A stretch of 64,000 nt of DNA from Hyphomicrobiales bacterium (lineage in GTDB: Bacteria > Pseudomonadota > Alphaproteobacteria > Rhizobiales > Xanthobacteraceae). Positions 8,784-18,000 of the stretch are shown piece after piece. Position 1 is the stretch's first letter; every line of letters begins with the position of its first letter. The stretch spans positions 62,001-126,000 of the forward strand of contig JAFKKG010000029.1 of NCBI GenBank assembly GCA_017305715.1, written 5' to 3'. A model generated the notes under the pieces. It was not told where the DNA came from. It searched no databases and saw only the letters and a list, made by a program, of their open reading frames with translations. The position numbers were made by a program, and so were the translations under genes.

Positions 8784-10031
8784 CTACACCGCCACCTGAT
8801 GCGGCCTGAACAGCCGGCCTTTTTCCACCACCAGCACCACGCCGAGCGAGGCCATTGTGCACAGGAAAAATCCGGTCGCGAACGGCAATAGCGTGCCGTC
8901 ATAGTGCTGGCCGATCGTGCTGCCGATGGCGATGCCGAGCAGGGTGGTGATCGAGCCGTAGAGCGAGGACGCGGTGCCGGCGATGCGGCCCTGCGGCTCC
9001 ATGGCCAGTGCCGTGAAGTTCGAGATCATCAGGCCGAATGCGAACATCATCAGCGCCGAGAGCCCCAGGAACAGCGGCAATGGCAGCATGTGCAGCTTGG
9101 CCGCCGCCAGCATGATCGCAGCCACGGTGGCGTAGCCGATCAATGCGCCGTGCGAGATCACGCGCATCCCGAGGCGGTCGACGAACCGCGAGTTGGCAAA
9201 TCCGGCAATCGCGGTGCCGACGGCGATCGAGGCGAAGGCGATCGGAAAATAATGTCCGAGCTTGTAGATATCGGTGAAGATCTGCTGCGCCGAGAAAACG
9301 AACGCGAAGATCGAGCCCAGCACGCCGCCGGCGGTGACCGCGTAACCCAGCGTCTGACGGTTGGTCAGTGTCTGGCGGAACGCGTCCAGGATATCGCGGG
9401 CGGCCAGCGACCGGCGCATCGCCGGCGGCAACGTCTCCGGCATCCGCCAGGCGCTCCAGATCAGCGCCACCACGCCATAGATCATCAGCGCGATGAAGAT
9501 GCCGCGCCATTGCGTCAGCAGCAGCACCGCCTGCCCGAACGACGGCGCGATGACGGGGACCGCGATGAACACCATCATCGCGAGCGACATCACGCTCGCC
9601 ATGCGGCGGCCGGCATAACAGTCGCGCACGATCGAGGTGGCGATGACGCGGGTCGCCGAGGTGCCGAGGCCCTGCAGCGCGCGCGCCAGCAGCAATGTCT
9701 CGAAGGAGGGCGCCGCGATCGCCAGCAGGCTGGCGACGCAGTAGACGGTCATGCCGCCGAGCAGCACCGGCCGGCGGCCGAAGCGGTCGGCCAGCGGTCC
9801 CATCACGAACTGGCCGACGCCGAAGCCGATGATGAACGTCGACAGCACCAGCTGCGGGCGGTTGGCGTCGGCGAGCTGGAAAGCGGACCGGATGTTGGGC
9901 AGCGCCGGCAGCATTATGTCCATCGCCAGCGGGTTCAGCGCCATGATGGAGGCGATGATCACCACGAATTCGGGGAACCCCATCGGGCGGTGGCCTGAGG
10001 AAATCCAGGCATTGGCATTGATTTCAGACAC
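8784..10031 (-). CDS. Bcr/CflA family multidrug efflux MFS transporter
   Basis: Drug:proton antiporter of the major facilitator superfamily, 415 residues with 12 predicted membrane helices. Motif A between helices 2 and 3 reads GPLADRFGRRPVLLGG, and motif C-like glycines occur in helix 5. MDIMLPALPNI in helix 1 is typical of the Bcr/CflA drug-resistance group. GTG start at 10031 preceded by GAGGTCG. Exports hydrophobic or bicyclomycin-like compounds in characterised relatives; the substrate here is not known. It stands alone, with the repeat-rich 10032-11017 region upstream. Confidence 0.9.
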   Translation of the reverse strand: MSEINANAWISSGHRPMGFPEFVVIIASIMALNPLAMDIMLPALPNIRSAFQLADANRPQLVLSTFIIGFGVGQFVMGPLADRFGRRPVLLGGMTVYCVASLLAIAAPSFETLLLARALQGLGTSATRVIATSIVRDCYAGRRMASVMSLAMMVFIAVPVIAPSFGQAVLLLTQWRGIFIALMIYGVVALIWSAWRMPETLPPAMRRSLAARDILDAFRQTLTNRQTLGYAVTAGGVLGSIFAFVFSAQQIFTDIYKLGHYFPIAFASIAVGTAIAGFANSRFVDRLGMRVISHGALIGYATVAAIMLAAAKLHMLPLPLFLGLSALMMFAFGLMISNFTALAMEPQGRIAGTASSLYGSITTLLGIAIGSTIGQHYDGTLLPFATGFFLCTMASLGVVLVVEKGRLFRPHQVAV

Positions 10032-10168
10032 TTACGACCTCGCTCCAAACCGCGAATGTACGCCTTATGTTGCGTTGCACAATAGCTATTCCGGGATGGC
10101 AGCCCGTCGGGCAGGGATGGGGTTGCGGGGTATGGGTCCCGAAAGGTCTGCGGCGCCGACGGTGTGCT

Positions 10169-10265
10169 CCCTCCCCCTTGCACGGGAGGGCGGGGGAGAG
10201 GGGTAAGCCACGCACACCACCGTTGCCGCTACCCCTCTCCCTGACCCTCCCCCGCAAGGGGGGAC
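10169..10265. repeat. Nested perfect inverted repeat, G/C-run type
   Basis: Outer arms CCCCCTTGC (10173-10181) and GCAAGGGGG (10254-10262) enclose inner arms GGGAGAGGGGTA (10194-10205) and TACCCCTCTCCC (10230-10241), all perfect. The loop is GCCACGCACACCACCGTTGCCGC. It looks like a MITE or REP-type element in non-coding DNA upstream of the exporter gene. Confidence 0.75.
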
Positions 10266-10379
10266 GGAACGGAAAGGCCGCAACAAGTCCAGGCAAGTCG
10301 CTTCTGTTATTCAGAAAACGTGTCAAGCCCCAAACGTAAAAATATTTCGCTTTTATGGAATGGCAAATCAGGGCTACGA

Positions 10380-10800
10380 CCTTGCCCATCCCGTCCTGGT
10401 CAGAAGGGCGTCGGCCGTCGTCACGGACGTTGGGCGGGGAGCGGTGGACGTGACAGTTGCGCTTGACGCGCGCGGCTGAAGCGTACGGTGAAGACGTGTG
10501 GTCCTGGCGCCGCGTTGCTGGCGTCCATGCACCTGGGAGGCGTCTGACTTCCCAGGGCGCGACGGAGGCAAAAGAGCCGTTCTCCGGGGAGAGCACGCTA
10601 TAAGCCGTAAAGCCATCGCGCAGGGAATGTCGGATGTTCTCCGCTGCCCTGTATGCTCGTGTGCACCTTGTTTTGTGCACGTCGCACACGAGACCGCGGG
10701 TGCAGCGCGCATCCGGCATTCCCTGCGCCCTCAGTTCGGAGAGGGCGGAACGAAACTGAAAACCTCGGACGCAATGCGTCGCGGGATAGTGAAACTATTT
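10380..10800. repeat. Non-coding dispersed repeat with multi-stem hairpin
   Basis: This 400-base stretch has no plausible gene; frames in it are Arg/Cys-rich shadows. At 10618-10728 three stems stack on one axis: 10618-10636 with 10710-10728 (19 pairs including one G.U), 10642-10647 with 10702-10707, and CTCGTGTGC 10656-10664 with GCACACGAG 10684-10692. From memory, closely similar sequence is scattered through Bradyrhizobium genomes and is often mis-called as small proteins. Whether it is transcribed is not visible here. Confidence 0.55.
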
Positions 10801-10804
10801 CCAC

Positions 10805-10842
10805 GTCGTCCCGGCGAACGCCGGGACCCATAACCCCAGGAA
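10805..10842. repeat. Short palindrome CCCGGCGAACGCCGGG
   Basis: Perfect 7-bp arms CCCGGCG (10810-10816) and CGCCGGG (10819-10825) around AA, followed by ACCCATAACC. A common intergenic repeat type in this group by recall. The rest of 10843-11017 before hemC holds nothing I can identify. Confidence 0.55.
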
Positions 10843-11017
10843 GAAGTTTTGCGAAAGGTCCCTGCTACCGAGCCATCACGCGGCATGGGTCGCGGCTCAA
10901 GGCCGGAACGACGAAGGCGGGCCTGTCCCGCCATAGCCCAAAGGGCGAAGGCGGATTGTTTTACTCCCTCCTTTGCTTTAATCCCGCAGCCATCGGCTAC
11001 CTCGAAACGGAGACCTC

Positions 11018-12007
11018 GTGCCAGACCACCCCTTACGCATTGGCACACGCAAGAGCGTGATGGCGCTGGCGCAGACGGATGAGGTTGCGCGCCTGCTGCG
11101 ATCAGCCCATCCGGGGCTTGATGTCGAGATCATAAAATTCGAAACCCGCGGCGACCAGGACCAGACCAGCAAGCTGCTGCGCCATGGCGGCAAGGGCGGC
11201 GCGTTCGTCGCCGAAATCCGCGCAGCGATGCATGCCGGCGAATTGCAGGCCGCGATGCATTCGCTGAAGGACGTGCCCGGCAACGAGGAGACGCCGGGCC
11301 TCGTCATTGCTGCGACCTTGCCGCGCGATGCCGCCAATGATTCCCTGGTGCTGCGCCCTGGCCTGTCGCTGGAAAATCTCAGGGCCGCGCGCGGCAGAGG
11401 CTTCAAGATCGGCACCAACGCGGTGCGCCGCGCCGCCTATCTGCGCCGGTTGTTTCCGGACGTCGAAATCATCCATTATCGCGGCGCCGCCGACACGCGG
11501 ATCGCAAAGCTCGATCGCGGCGACAGGCAGAAGCTTCCCGGCGGCGGCGAGGTCGGGCCCGCCGATGCGCTGGTGATGGCGCGCTCGGGGCTCGAACGCA
11601 TCGGCATGACGTCCCGCATTGCCCATGATTTTTCGGTTCATGAAATGCTGCCGTCGGTCGGCCAGGGCATCGTCGCGGTCGAATGCGTCGAGAACGACTG
11701 GCTCACCCGCGGCCATCTGGCGAAAATTGAAAACGCCTCGTCGCGGCTCTGTGCGGAGGCGGAGCGCGAAGTGCTGTGGGTGCTGAACGGCCATTGCAAT
11801 TCGCCGATCGCGGGTCACGCGACCATTTCAGGCAACGACATGACGCTCATGGCCTCGGTGCTGGACGAAACCGGCCAGCGCTTCATCGAGGCGTCGCGAA
11901 CGGCGGCAGCCGGCCGTCCGCGCGAACTCGGTCGCGCGATCGGGCTCGAACTGCTCGACAAGGGCGCCGCTGAAATCATCGCACGCAACAGGCCCGAGGA
12001 ACTCTGA
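11018..12007 (+). CDS. hemC: Hydroxymethylbilane synthase-like protein (divergent HemC)
   Basis: Porphobilinogen deaminase family, which joins four porphobilinogens into hydroxymethylbilane for tetrapyrrole synthesis. 329 residues from a GTG preceded by CGGAGACCTC. Key residues remain: GTRKS near the N-terminus, catalytic Asp in HSLKDVP, substrate-binding arginines in GTNAVRR and RGAADTRI, GQG in PSVGQGIVAVE, and the dipyrromethane-attachment cysteine in NGHCNSPIAG. The wording around them is unlike ordinary alphaproteobacterial HemC (for example RRLFPDVE and ADALVMARSGLERIG), and no hemD or hemE is adjacent. It may be a paralog of a canonical hemC elsewhere, or the only copy; the window cannot decide. 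Confidence 0.8.
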   Translation: MPDHPLRIGTRKSVMALAQTDEVARLLRSAHPGLDVEIIKFETRGDQDQTSKLLRHGGKGGAFVAEIRAAMHAGELQAAMHSLKDVPGNEETPGLVIAATLPRDAANDSLVLRPGLSLENLRAARGRGFKIGTNAVRRAAYLRRLFPDVEIIHYRGAADTRIAKLDRGDRQKLPGGGEVGPADALVMARSGLERIGMTSRIAHDFSVHEMLPSVGQGIVAVECVENDWLTRGHLAKIENASSRLCAEAEREVLWVLNGHCNSPIAGHATISGNDMTLMASVLDETGQRFIEASRTAAAGRPRELGRAIGLELLDKGAAEIIARNRPEEL

Positions 12008-12056
12008 CTGTTGGGTGACCGCAATGACGAGAATCCGCTCTGAGGCGAAGGCGGCA

Positions 12057-12281
12057 TCACGCCGCAAGATCGAGCAGCAGCTGTGACGAGCCTCGGATCA
12101 ACACCTTGCGTCCGTTTGCCGTGAGAACCGGCAGGTCGCCGTGCATGGCGACAAGCCCAAGCGCCATCAGGCGTTCGATGGCGAATCGGCTCATGCGCGG
12201 TGGCCGTCCTGCGATGTTGCGCAAATTCTTCAGCACGTCCCACTGCTCATGCGTCAGATCGTAATCGAATTCGTCCATCAT
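12057..12281 (-). CDS. Small hypothetical protein, winged-helix-like
   Basis: A 74-residue acidic-then-basic protein. DEFDYDLTHEQWDVLKNLR is followed by helix-turn-helix-like FAIERLMALGLVAMHGDLPVLTANGRKVLIRGSS, a pattern of short winged-helix regulators in which TANGRKVL lies in the wing. Similar short proteins occur in Bradyrhizobium by recall, with unknown role. Three candidate starts lie within four codons (TTG at 12290, ATG at 12281 and 12278); 12281 gives a usable spacing from GGAG. Confidence 0.6.
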   Translation of the reverse strand: MMDEFDYDLTHEQWDVLKNLRNIAGRPPRMSRFAIERLMALGLVAMHGDLPVLTANGRKVLIRGSSQLLLDLAA

Positions 12282-12461
12282 GGCGTCCAAAGACTCCGCA
12301 TTTCCTTGGCCCGCGTGATAGCGGCCGCTCGTGAAATTCGTGCGACCACAACGAGTCAGGATTTGGACGTGCGGTAACGCGCCGTCACATCATCGTGTCA
12401 TTGGAATATTTCAACTGTTCCGAATCGAAACGTGCTGCATGGCGTCAAAGCGCCACAATGC

Positions 12462-13262
12462 TTAACCGCGCCGCACGCTGGCGCCGCCGTCGACCGGCAA
12501 TGTGACGCCGGTAATGAAACTCGCTTCATCGGAAGCGAGAAACAGCGCGGCGTTGGCGACGTCCCAGCCGGTCCCCATCTTCTGGCGCAGCGGCACCTTG
12601 CTGTCGCGCTCGGCTTCGACCTCGGCGCGGGTCTTCTTGAATTCGCGCGCGCGGGTATCGACCGCCATCGGCGTGTTCATCAGGCCGGGCAGGATCACGT
12701 TGGCGCGAATGCCGTATTGCGCGTTCTGGTAGGCGAGCTGTTCGGTGAAGGCGATCATCGCCGACTTGGTCGCCTTGTAGGCCACATAGGGATAGGTGGC
12801 GATCGCGGCCATCGACGAAATGTTGATGATGCTGCCGCTGTTCTGCTGGCGCATGATCGGGAGCACGTGCTTGGCGGCGAGGATGCAGCTTTTCAGGTTG
12901 ATCGCGACGCAGCGGTCGAACGCCTCCTCGGTGATGTCAAGCAGTTCGGCGTCGCCGCCGGACAGGCTGACGCCGACATTGTTGTGCAGGATATCGACGC
13001 GGCCCCAGCGGCCATGCGCGTCCGCCACCATCGCCTTGATGTCGGCATTCTTGGTGACGTCGGCCTTGAAGGCCACCGCGGTGCCCTGCTTGGCCGCGAT
13101 CAGATCGACCGTCTCCTGCGCGGATTCGAGGTGATGGTCGACGCACAGCACGCGAGCGCCCTCGCGCGCGAAGGTCAGCGCGGTGGCGCGGCCGTTGCCG
13201 ATGCCTTCGCCGGGGCTCTGGCCGGCGCCGACGACGATGGCGACACGATCTTTGAGGCGCAT
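12462..13262 (-). CDS. SDR family NAD(P)-dependent oxidoreductase
   Basis: Classical short-chain dehydrogenase, 266 residues. The nucleotide-binding loop is the extended form GAGQSPGEGIGNGRA near residue 12, HNNVG is the NNAG equivalent, and the catalytic serine and YKATK (Tyr-x3-Lys) lie near residues 142-160. The C-terminus ends in TGVTLPVDGG. The ribosome site GGGAG lies inside the end of the upstream carboxymuconolactone-decarboxylase-like gene, whose stop is one base away, so the two are coupled. Probably oxidises or reduces a hydroxyacyl or cyclic alcohol in a catabolic route; substrate unknown. Confidence 0.9.
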   Translation of the reverse strand: MRLKDRVAIVVGAGQSPGEGIGNGRATALTFAREGARVLCVDHHLESAQETVDLIAAKQGTAVAFKADVTKNADIKAMVADAHGRWGRVDILHNNVGVSLSGGDAELLDITEEAFDRCVAINLKSCILAAKHVLPIMRQQNSGSIINISSMAAIATYPYVAYKATKSAMIAFTEQLAYQNAQYGIRANVILPGLMNTPMAVDTRAREFKKTRAEVEAERDSKVPLRQKMGTGWDVANAALFLASDEASFITGVTLPVDGGASVRRG

Positions 13263-13263
13263 T

Positions 13264-13818
13264 TCATTCCACTCCCGGGATCGGGTACTGTTGCAGTACC
13301 TCTTTGTAATAGGGCTCGTTGTCCATCTTCATCGTCGCCAGCACGCGCACCACGGCGCAATAGAACGCGATGGTGAGTACCAGGTCGGTCATGTGTTCGT
13401 TGGAAAGCTCGCGCTTGATCTCGGCAAACGTCGCGTCCGACATCGCAAGTTCGCGCACCATCTCGCGGGCGCCGCGCAGGATAGCTTTCGCCAGCGGTTC
13501 GAGGGTCGAAGGCTTGCCCTCGGTCTCGGCCATCATCGCCTTGATGTCGTCGTCGGTGACGCCGAATTCCTTGCCGATCTTCACGTGATGGGTGAATTCG
13601 TATTCCGATTTCTCCATCCAGCCGACCTGCAGGATCGCCAGCTCGCGCAGACGCGGGTCGAGTTTGCTCCTGTGGCGGATGTACCCACCCATGCCGCTGA
13701 AAGCCCGCGCCATCTCGGGCGAATTCACCAGCAACTTGTGCAGATTGGTGTTGCGCGCGAGCATGTCGCGGTATTCGGGGGCGATCTGGTCGGCTTCGAG
13801 ATAGGGCAGGCGGGCCAT
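13264..13818 (-). CDS. Carboxymuconolactone decarboxylase family protein
   Basis: AhpD/CMD-like all-helical protein, 184 residues. The domain runs about residues 35-125, with RLRELAILQVGWMEKSEYEFTHHVKIGKEFGV in place of the usual Cys-containing ExxxxxCxxCxxxH; there is no CxxC pair, so a peroxidase role is unlikely and a decarboxylase or structural role fits better. AAGGAC precedes the ATG. It lies between a MaoC-like gene and the SDR on the same strand, with short gaps, which suggests ring or branched acyl catabolism. Confidence 0.85.
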   Translation of the reverse strand: MARLPYLEADQIAPEYRDMLARNTNLHKLLVNSPEMARAFSGMGGYIRHRSKLDPRLRELAILQVGWMEKSEYEFTHHVKIGKEFGVTDDDIKAMMAETEGKPSTLEPLAKAILRGAREMVRELAMSDATFAEIKRELSNEHMTDLVLTIAFYCAVVRVLATMKMDNEPYYKEVLQQYPIPGVE

Positions 13819-13860
13819 TGTTGTTGTCCTTGTTGCCGCGACGCGTCCGGCGATGCCGGC

Positions 13861-14805
13861 TTAGCCATAGAGTGCCTTGTGCTCGCTCGCGAAATTCGCG
13901 TAAGAATCCTTGATGCTCGCAAGATTGAGCAACATGGTCGCGACCGGTTTGGCATCGCTGCCGGACACCGTGGTGCGCACCCACATGCTCTCGGTCCGGC
14001 GGCTGCCGCTCAAGGCAACGACTTCGCGCTCGGTGACGTAATCCTCGCCGGCGAACAGCGGCCCGCGCAGCAAACGTATTTCCTGGTCCGCGAACAGTCC
14101 GACAGCGGGGCCACGGACCGGCAACCGGTCCTCGCGGGCGCGGTATTGAAACAGCACGCTCAGCATTTCCATCGGAATAATGGCGCGGCCCCAGGGATTG
14201 AGTTCCTGCGAATAATACGCCGATGGTTCGGTGATGACTTTCAGCTTCTGCGCCAGCGAAAACGGATAGAGATCGCCCATGTTCTGGTCGAAATCCATCC
14301 TCACGGTTTGCCGGCCCGTCGTCATGCCGACCTTGAGGTCGGCGAGGATCACGGGGTCGGGAAGCGGCTTCAGTTCGCCGAGCCGCCGGTGCAGGGCCGT
14401 TTCCGTCCCATCGCCGCCGACCGACGCGGTGCCGCGCAAAATCTCGGTGCCGTCGCGTTTGGTCATGCCGATGGCGCAAACGGTCTGGCCCGGTTTCGGC
14501 TTTTCGATGTTGGCCTGGACCTCCTCGCCCTCGAACGCGGGATTGCGATAATGCGCCGAGAGGCAGCCGGTCTCGAACCAGGCCTGGCCCCAGATCCGTT
14601 CGCACAGCGGCGCGAACTGGCTGAAATGGGTCGGGCCTTCGATCGTGCCGCCCCGAAAACCCAGCTTTTGCGCGGTGGCGTCGTCGTGGATCGAGGCGTG
14701 GGAATCATAGACCTGCGCCTGCAGCATCTGCGCCGGTCGCCGCCAGGGCCCGAGCAGCAGATCGCCGCTTTCGAGTATCTCCGTCCTGAATGCCGGTTCG
14801 GTCAT
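13861..14805 (-). CDS. MaoC-like (hot-dog) acyl dehydratase
   Basis: A 314-residue protein with hot-dog features. The N-terminal half has AQKLGFRGGTIEGPTHFSQF, matching the conserved Asp/His/Gly patch of (R)-specific enoyl-CoA hydratases, with a conserved His in THFSQF. The second half (about 180-300) resembles a second, weaker hot-dog domain. The start at 14805 was chosen because GAGGGAAG precedes it and the open region further upstream is Arg/Pro-rich shadow. First gene of the MaoC-CMD-SDR unit, 42 bases before CMD, facing the oxidoreductase gene at 15026. Substrate unknown. Confidence 0.75.
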   Translation of the reverse strand: MTEPAFRTEILESGDLLLGPWRRPAQMLQAQVYDSHASIHDDATAQKLGFRGGTIEGPTHFSQFAPLCERIWGQAWFETGCLSAHYRNPAFEGEEVQANIEKPKPGQTVCAIGMTKRDGTEILRGTASVGGDGTETALHRRLGELKPLPDPVILADLKVGMTTGRQTVRMDFDQNMGDLYPFSLAQKLKVITEPSAYYSQELNPWGRAIIPMEMLSVLFQYRAREDRLPVRGPAVGLFADQEIRLLRGPLFAGEDYVTEREVVALSGSRRTESMWVRTTVSGSDAKPVATMLLNLASIKDSYANFASEHKALYG

Positions 14806-15025
14806 CTCAAAACTTCCCTCGTCGCTCGCTGGTCGCTCCCTTGGCCGCCAGCGTTTCAAAGAAGGCGGGTTTCGGCAAGGGTGCGACCGAATTCCACACC
14901 CGCCCGAGATATGTTCTGCCGCCATGGATTCAGGCTGGGCACGCATAGCAAAACCGGTGCATTCTGGTCGCAATTAGACCGGTTCAAAACAGCCGGGCGA
15001 GTGAAAATGCGACGGGGAGCGGAAA

Positions 15026-18000
15026 ATGGCGTTGATGGAAGTGGGGCTGGACGATAAGTACCGGTTGGATGCAAAACGCATCTTCCTTTCCGGCACGCAG
15101 GCGCTGGTCCGACTGCCGATGTTGCAGCGCGAACGTGACCGCGCGCAGGGGCTCAACACCGCGGGCTTCATCTCCGGTTATCGCGGCTCGCCGCTCGGTA
15201 TGTACGATCACGCGCTGTGGCGCGCTAAATCCTTCCTGAAGCAGCACGACATCGAATTCGCGCCGGGCCTCAACGAGGATCTGGCGGCAACCGCGGTGTG
15301 GGGCAGCCAGCAGGTCGGGATGTTTCCGGGCGCCAAGGTCGATGGCGTGTTCGGCATCTGGTACGGCAAGGGTCCCGGCGTCGATCGCTCGCTGGACGCG
15401 CTCAAGCATGCCAATTCCGCCGGCACCTCGCCGAACGGCGGCGTGATCGCGCTGGCCGGTGACGATCATGGCTGCCAGTCCTCGACGCTGGCGCATCAAA
15501 GCGAACAGGTGTTTGCCTCCGCCTTGATGCCGGTGGTGAACCCGGCGACGCTGCAGGATTATCTCGACCTCGGCATTTTGGGATTTGCGCTGTCGCGTTA
15601 TTCCAGTTGCTGGGTCGGCTTCAAGGCGATTTCGGAAACGGTTGAGAGCTCGGCTTCGATCGTCAGCGATCCCGATCGTATCAGGATCATCACGCCCGAC
15701 GATTTCGAAATGCCGCCGGGCGGCCTGTCGATCCGTTGGCCCGATCCGCCACTGGAGGCGGAGCGGCGGCTGCACGGCCCGAAGATGCAGGCGGTCGCCG
15801 CCTTCACCCGCGCCAATCGGTTCGACCGCATCGTGCTGGATTCTAAGCCGGCGCGGCTCGGCATCATGGCGACCGGCAAGGCCTATCTCGATCTGCGGCA
15901 GGCGCTGGCCGATCTCGGCATCACCGACGCCGAGGCGCAGGCGCTGGGCCTGCGCATCTACAAGGTGGCGCTGACCTGGCCGCTGGAGCAGCACGGGGCG
16001 CGGGCTTTCGCCGACGGCCTGCAGGACGTGCTCGTGGTGGAAGAGAAGCGCGGCTTCATCGAAGATCAGTTGCTACGTATCCTCTATAATGTCGACGCCT
16101 CGAAGCGGCCCTCGGTGGTCGGCAAGCGCGATGAGACGGGTGCCGTGTTGCTGCCGAGCGAAGGCGAACTGAGCCCGACCATGGTGGCCGCGGCGGTCGT
16201 GGCGCGGCTCCGCCGGCTCGGCCATCGCAGCCCGGCGCTGGAACAGCGCCTCGCCAAGCTCGAGGCCTTTGATCGTCCCGCCGAGGGGATCGGCGCCGCC
16301 AAGCTGCAGCGCACGCCCTATTTCTGCTCCGGCTGCCCGCACAACACGTCGACCAAGATACCGGAAGGCAGCCGGGCGATGGCGGGTATCGGCTGTCATG
16401 GCATGGCGCTGTCGATTCCGAGCCGGCGTACCCAGACGATCTCGCATATGGGTGCGGAGGGGGTGGCCTGGATCGGGCAGGCGCCGTTCACCAGCGAACC
16501 GCATGTGTTCCAGAATCTCGGCGACGGCACCTACACCCATTCAGGATTGCTGGCGCTGCGCGCCGCGGCTGCATCCGGCGTCAATATCACCTACAAGATC
16601 CTCTACAATGACGCGGTGGCGATGACCGGCGGGCAGCCCGCCGAGGGCGGCTTGACCGTGTCGCAGATCGCGCACCAGGTTTCGGCCGAAGGCGCCAAGC
16701 GCCTCGTCATCGTATCGGACGATCCGGAAAAATATCCGAGCAATTATTTTCCCGCCGGCGCCACCATCCATCACCGCCGCGAACTCGACGCCGTGCAGAG
16801 GGAATTGCGCGAGGTCAAGGGCCTATCGGTGCTGGTCTACGATCAGACCTGTGCCGCCGAAAAGCGCCGCCGCCGCAAGCGCGGGATCTATCCGGATCCG
16901 CCGAAGCGCGTCTTCATCAATGAGCGCGTCTGCGAGGGCTGCGGCGACTGCTCGGCCGCCTCCAATTGCGTCTCGGTGCAGCCGCTGGAAACCGAACTCG
17001 GCCGCAAGCGGCGGATCGATCAGTCGAACTGCAACAAGGATTTTTCCTGCATCGAAGGCTTCTGCCCGAGTTTCGTCACCGTGCATGGCGGCAAGCTGCG
17101 CAAGGCCGATCGCGCCGCCGCCGATCCGTCGGCGCTGTTCGCCGATCTGCCGCTGCCGAAATTGCCCGCGCTGGATGGTGCGTTCAACATCCTCGTCACG
17201 GGCATTGGCGGCACCGGCGTCATCACCATCGGCGCGTTGCTCGGCATGGCTGCCCATGTCGACGGCAAGGCGTGCTCGACGCTCGACTTTACCGGATTGT
17301 CGCAGAAGAACGGCGCGGTCATGAGCCACGTCCGCATCGCGCCATCGGCGGACGACCTTGCCAATGTCCGCATCGGACCCGGCACCGCCAATCTCATCCT
17401 CGGCTGCGACATCGTCGTTGCCACCAGCCTTCCGGCGCTGAGCCGGGCCGAGCGCGGCCTGACGCGCGCGATCGTCAACGCCGACCTGCTGCCGACCGCA
17501 AGTTTCGTGATCGATCCCGATATCGACTTCCAGGCCGGGGCGATGCGCGATTCGCTCAACGAGGCGGTCAGCGCCAGCGATCTCGATATTCTCGATGCGA
17601 CCGGTCTGGCCTCGTCCCTGATGGGCGACAGCATCGCGACCAATTCGTTCATGCTCGGCTTTGCGTTCCAGCGCGGCACGGTCCCGCTCTCGCTGGAAGC
17701 GATCATGAAGGCGATCGAGCTCAATGGCGCGGCGATCGAGATGAACAAGCTGGCGTTCTCCTGGGGCCGGCTCGCCGCCCACGACCTGCAACGCGTGGTC
17801 AGCGCCGCACGCTTCAAGAGTTCCGGCGCGGCGCCGGTCAAGCGGACGCTGGACGAGACCATCGCCCACCGGGCGGCGTTCTTGACCGACTACCAGAACG
17901 AGGCTTACTCGAAGCGCTACCTCGCCGAGGTCGCGCGGGTGCGCGCCGCTGAAGCCAAGGCGTCGCCCGCGGCGCAGGATCTGACCGAAGCCTTTGCCAA

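Noticed and set aside
10024-10719. Long reverse-strand frame of 231 codons
   Set aside because: Arg/Pro/Cys-rich, spans inverted repeats on both sides and has no ribosome site; it is a shadow over repeats.
13175-14605. Reverse-strand frame of 476 codons over MaoC, CMD and SDR
   Set aside because: Arg/Gly-rich out-of-frame shadow; the three real genes in the other frames show intact domain motifs.
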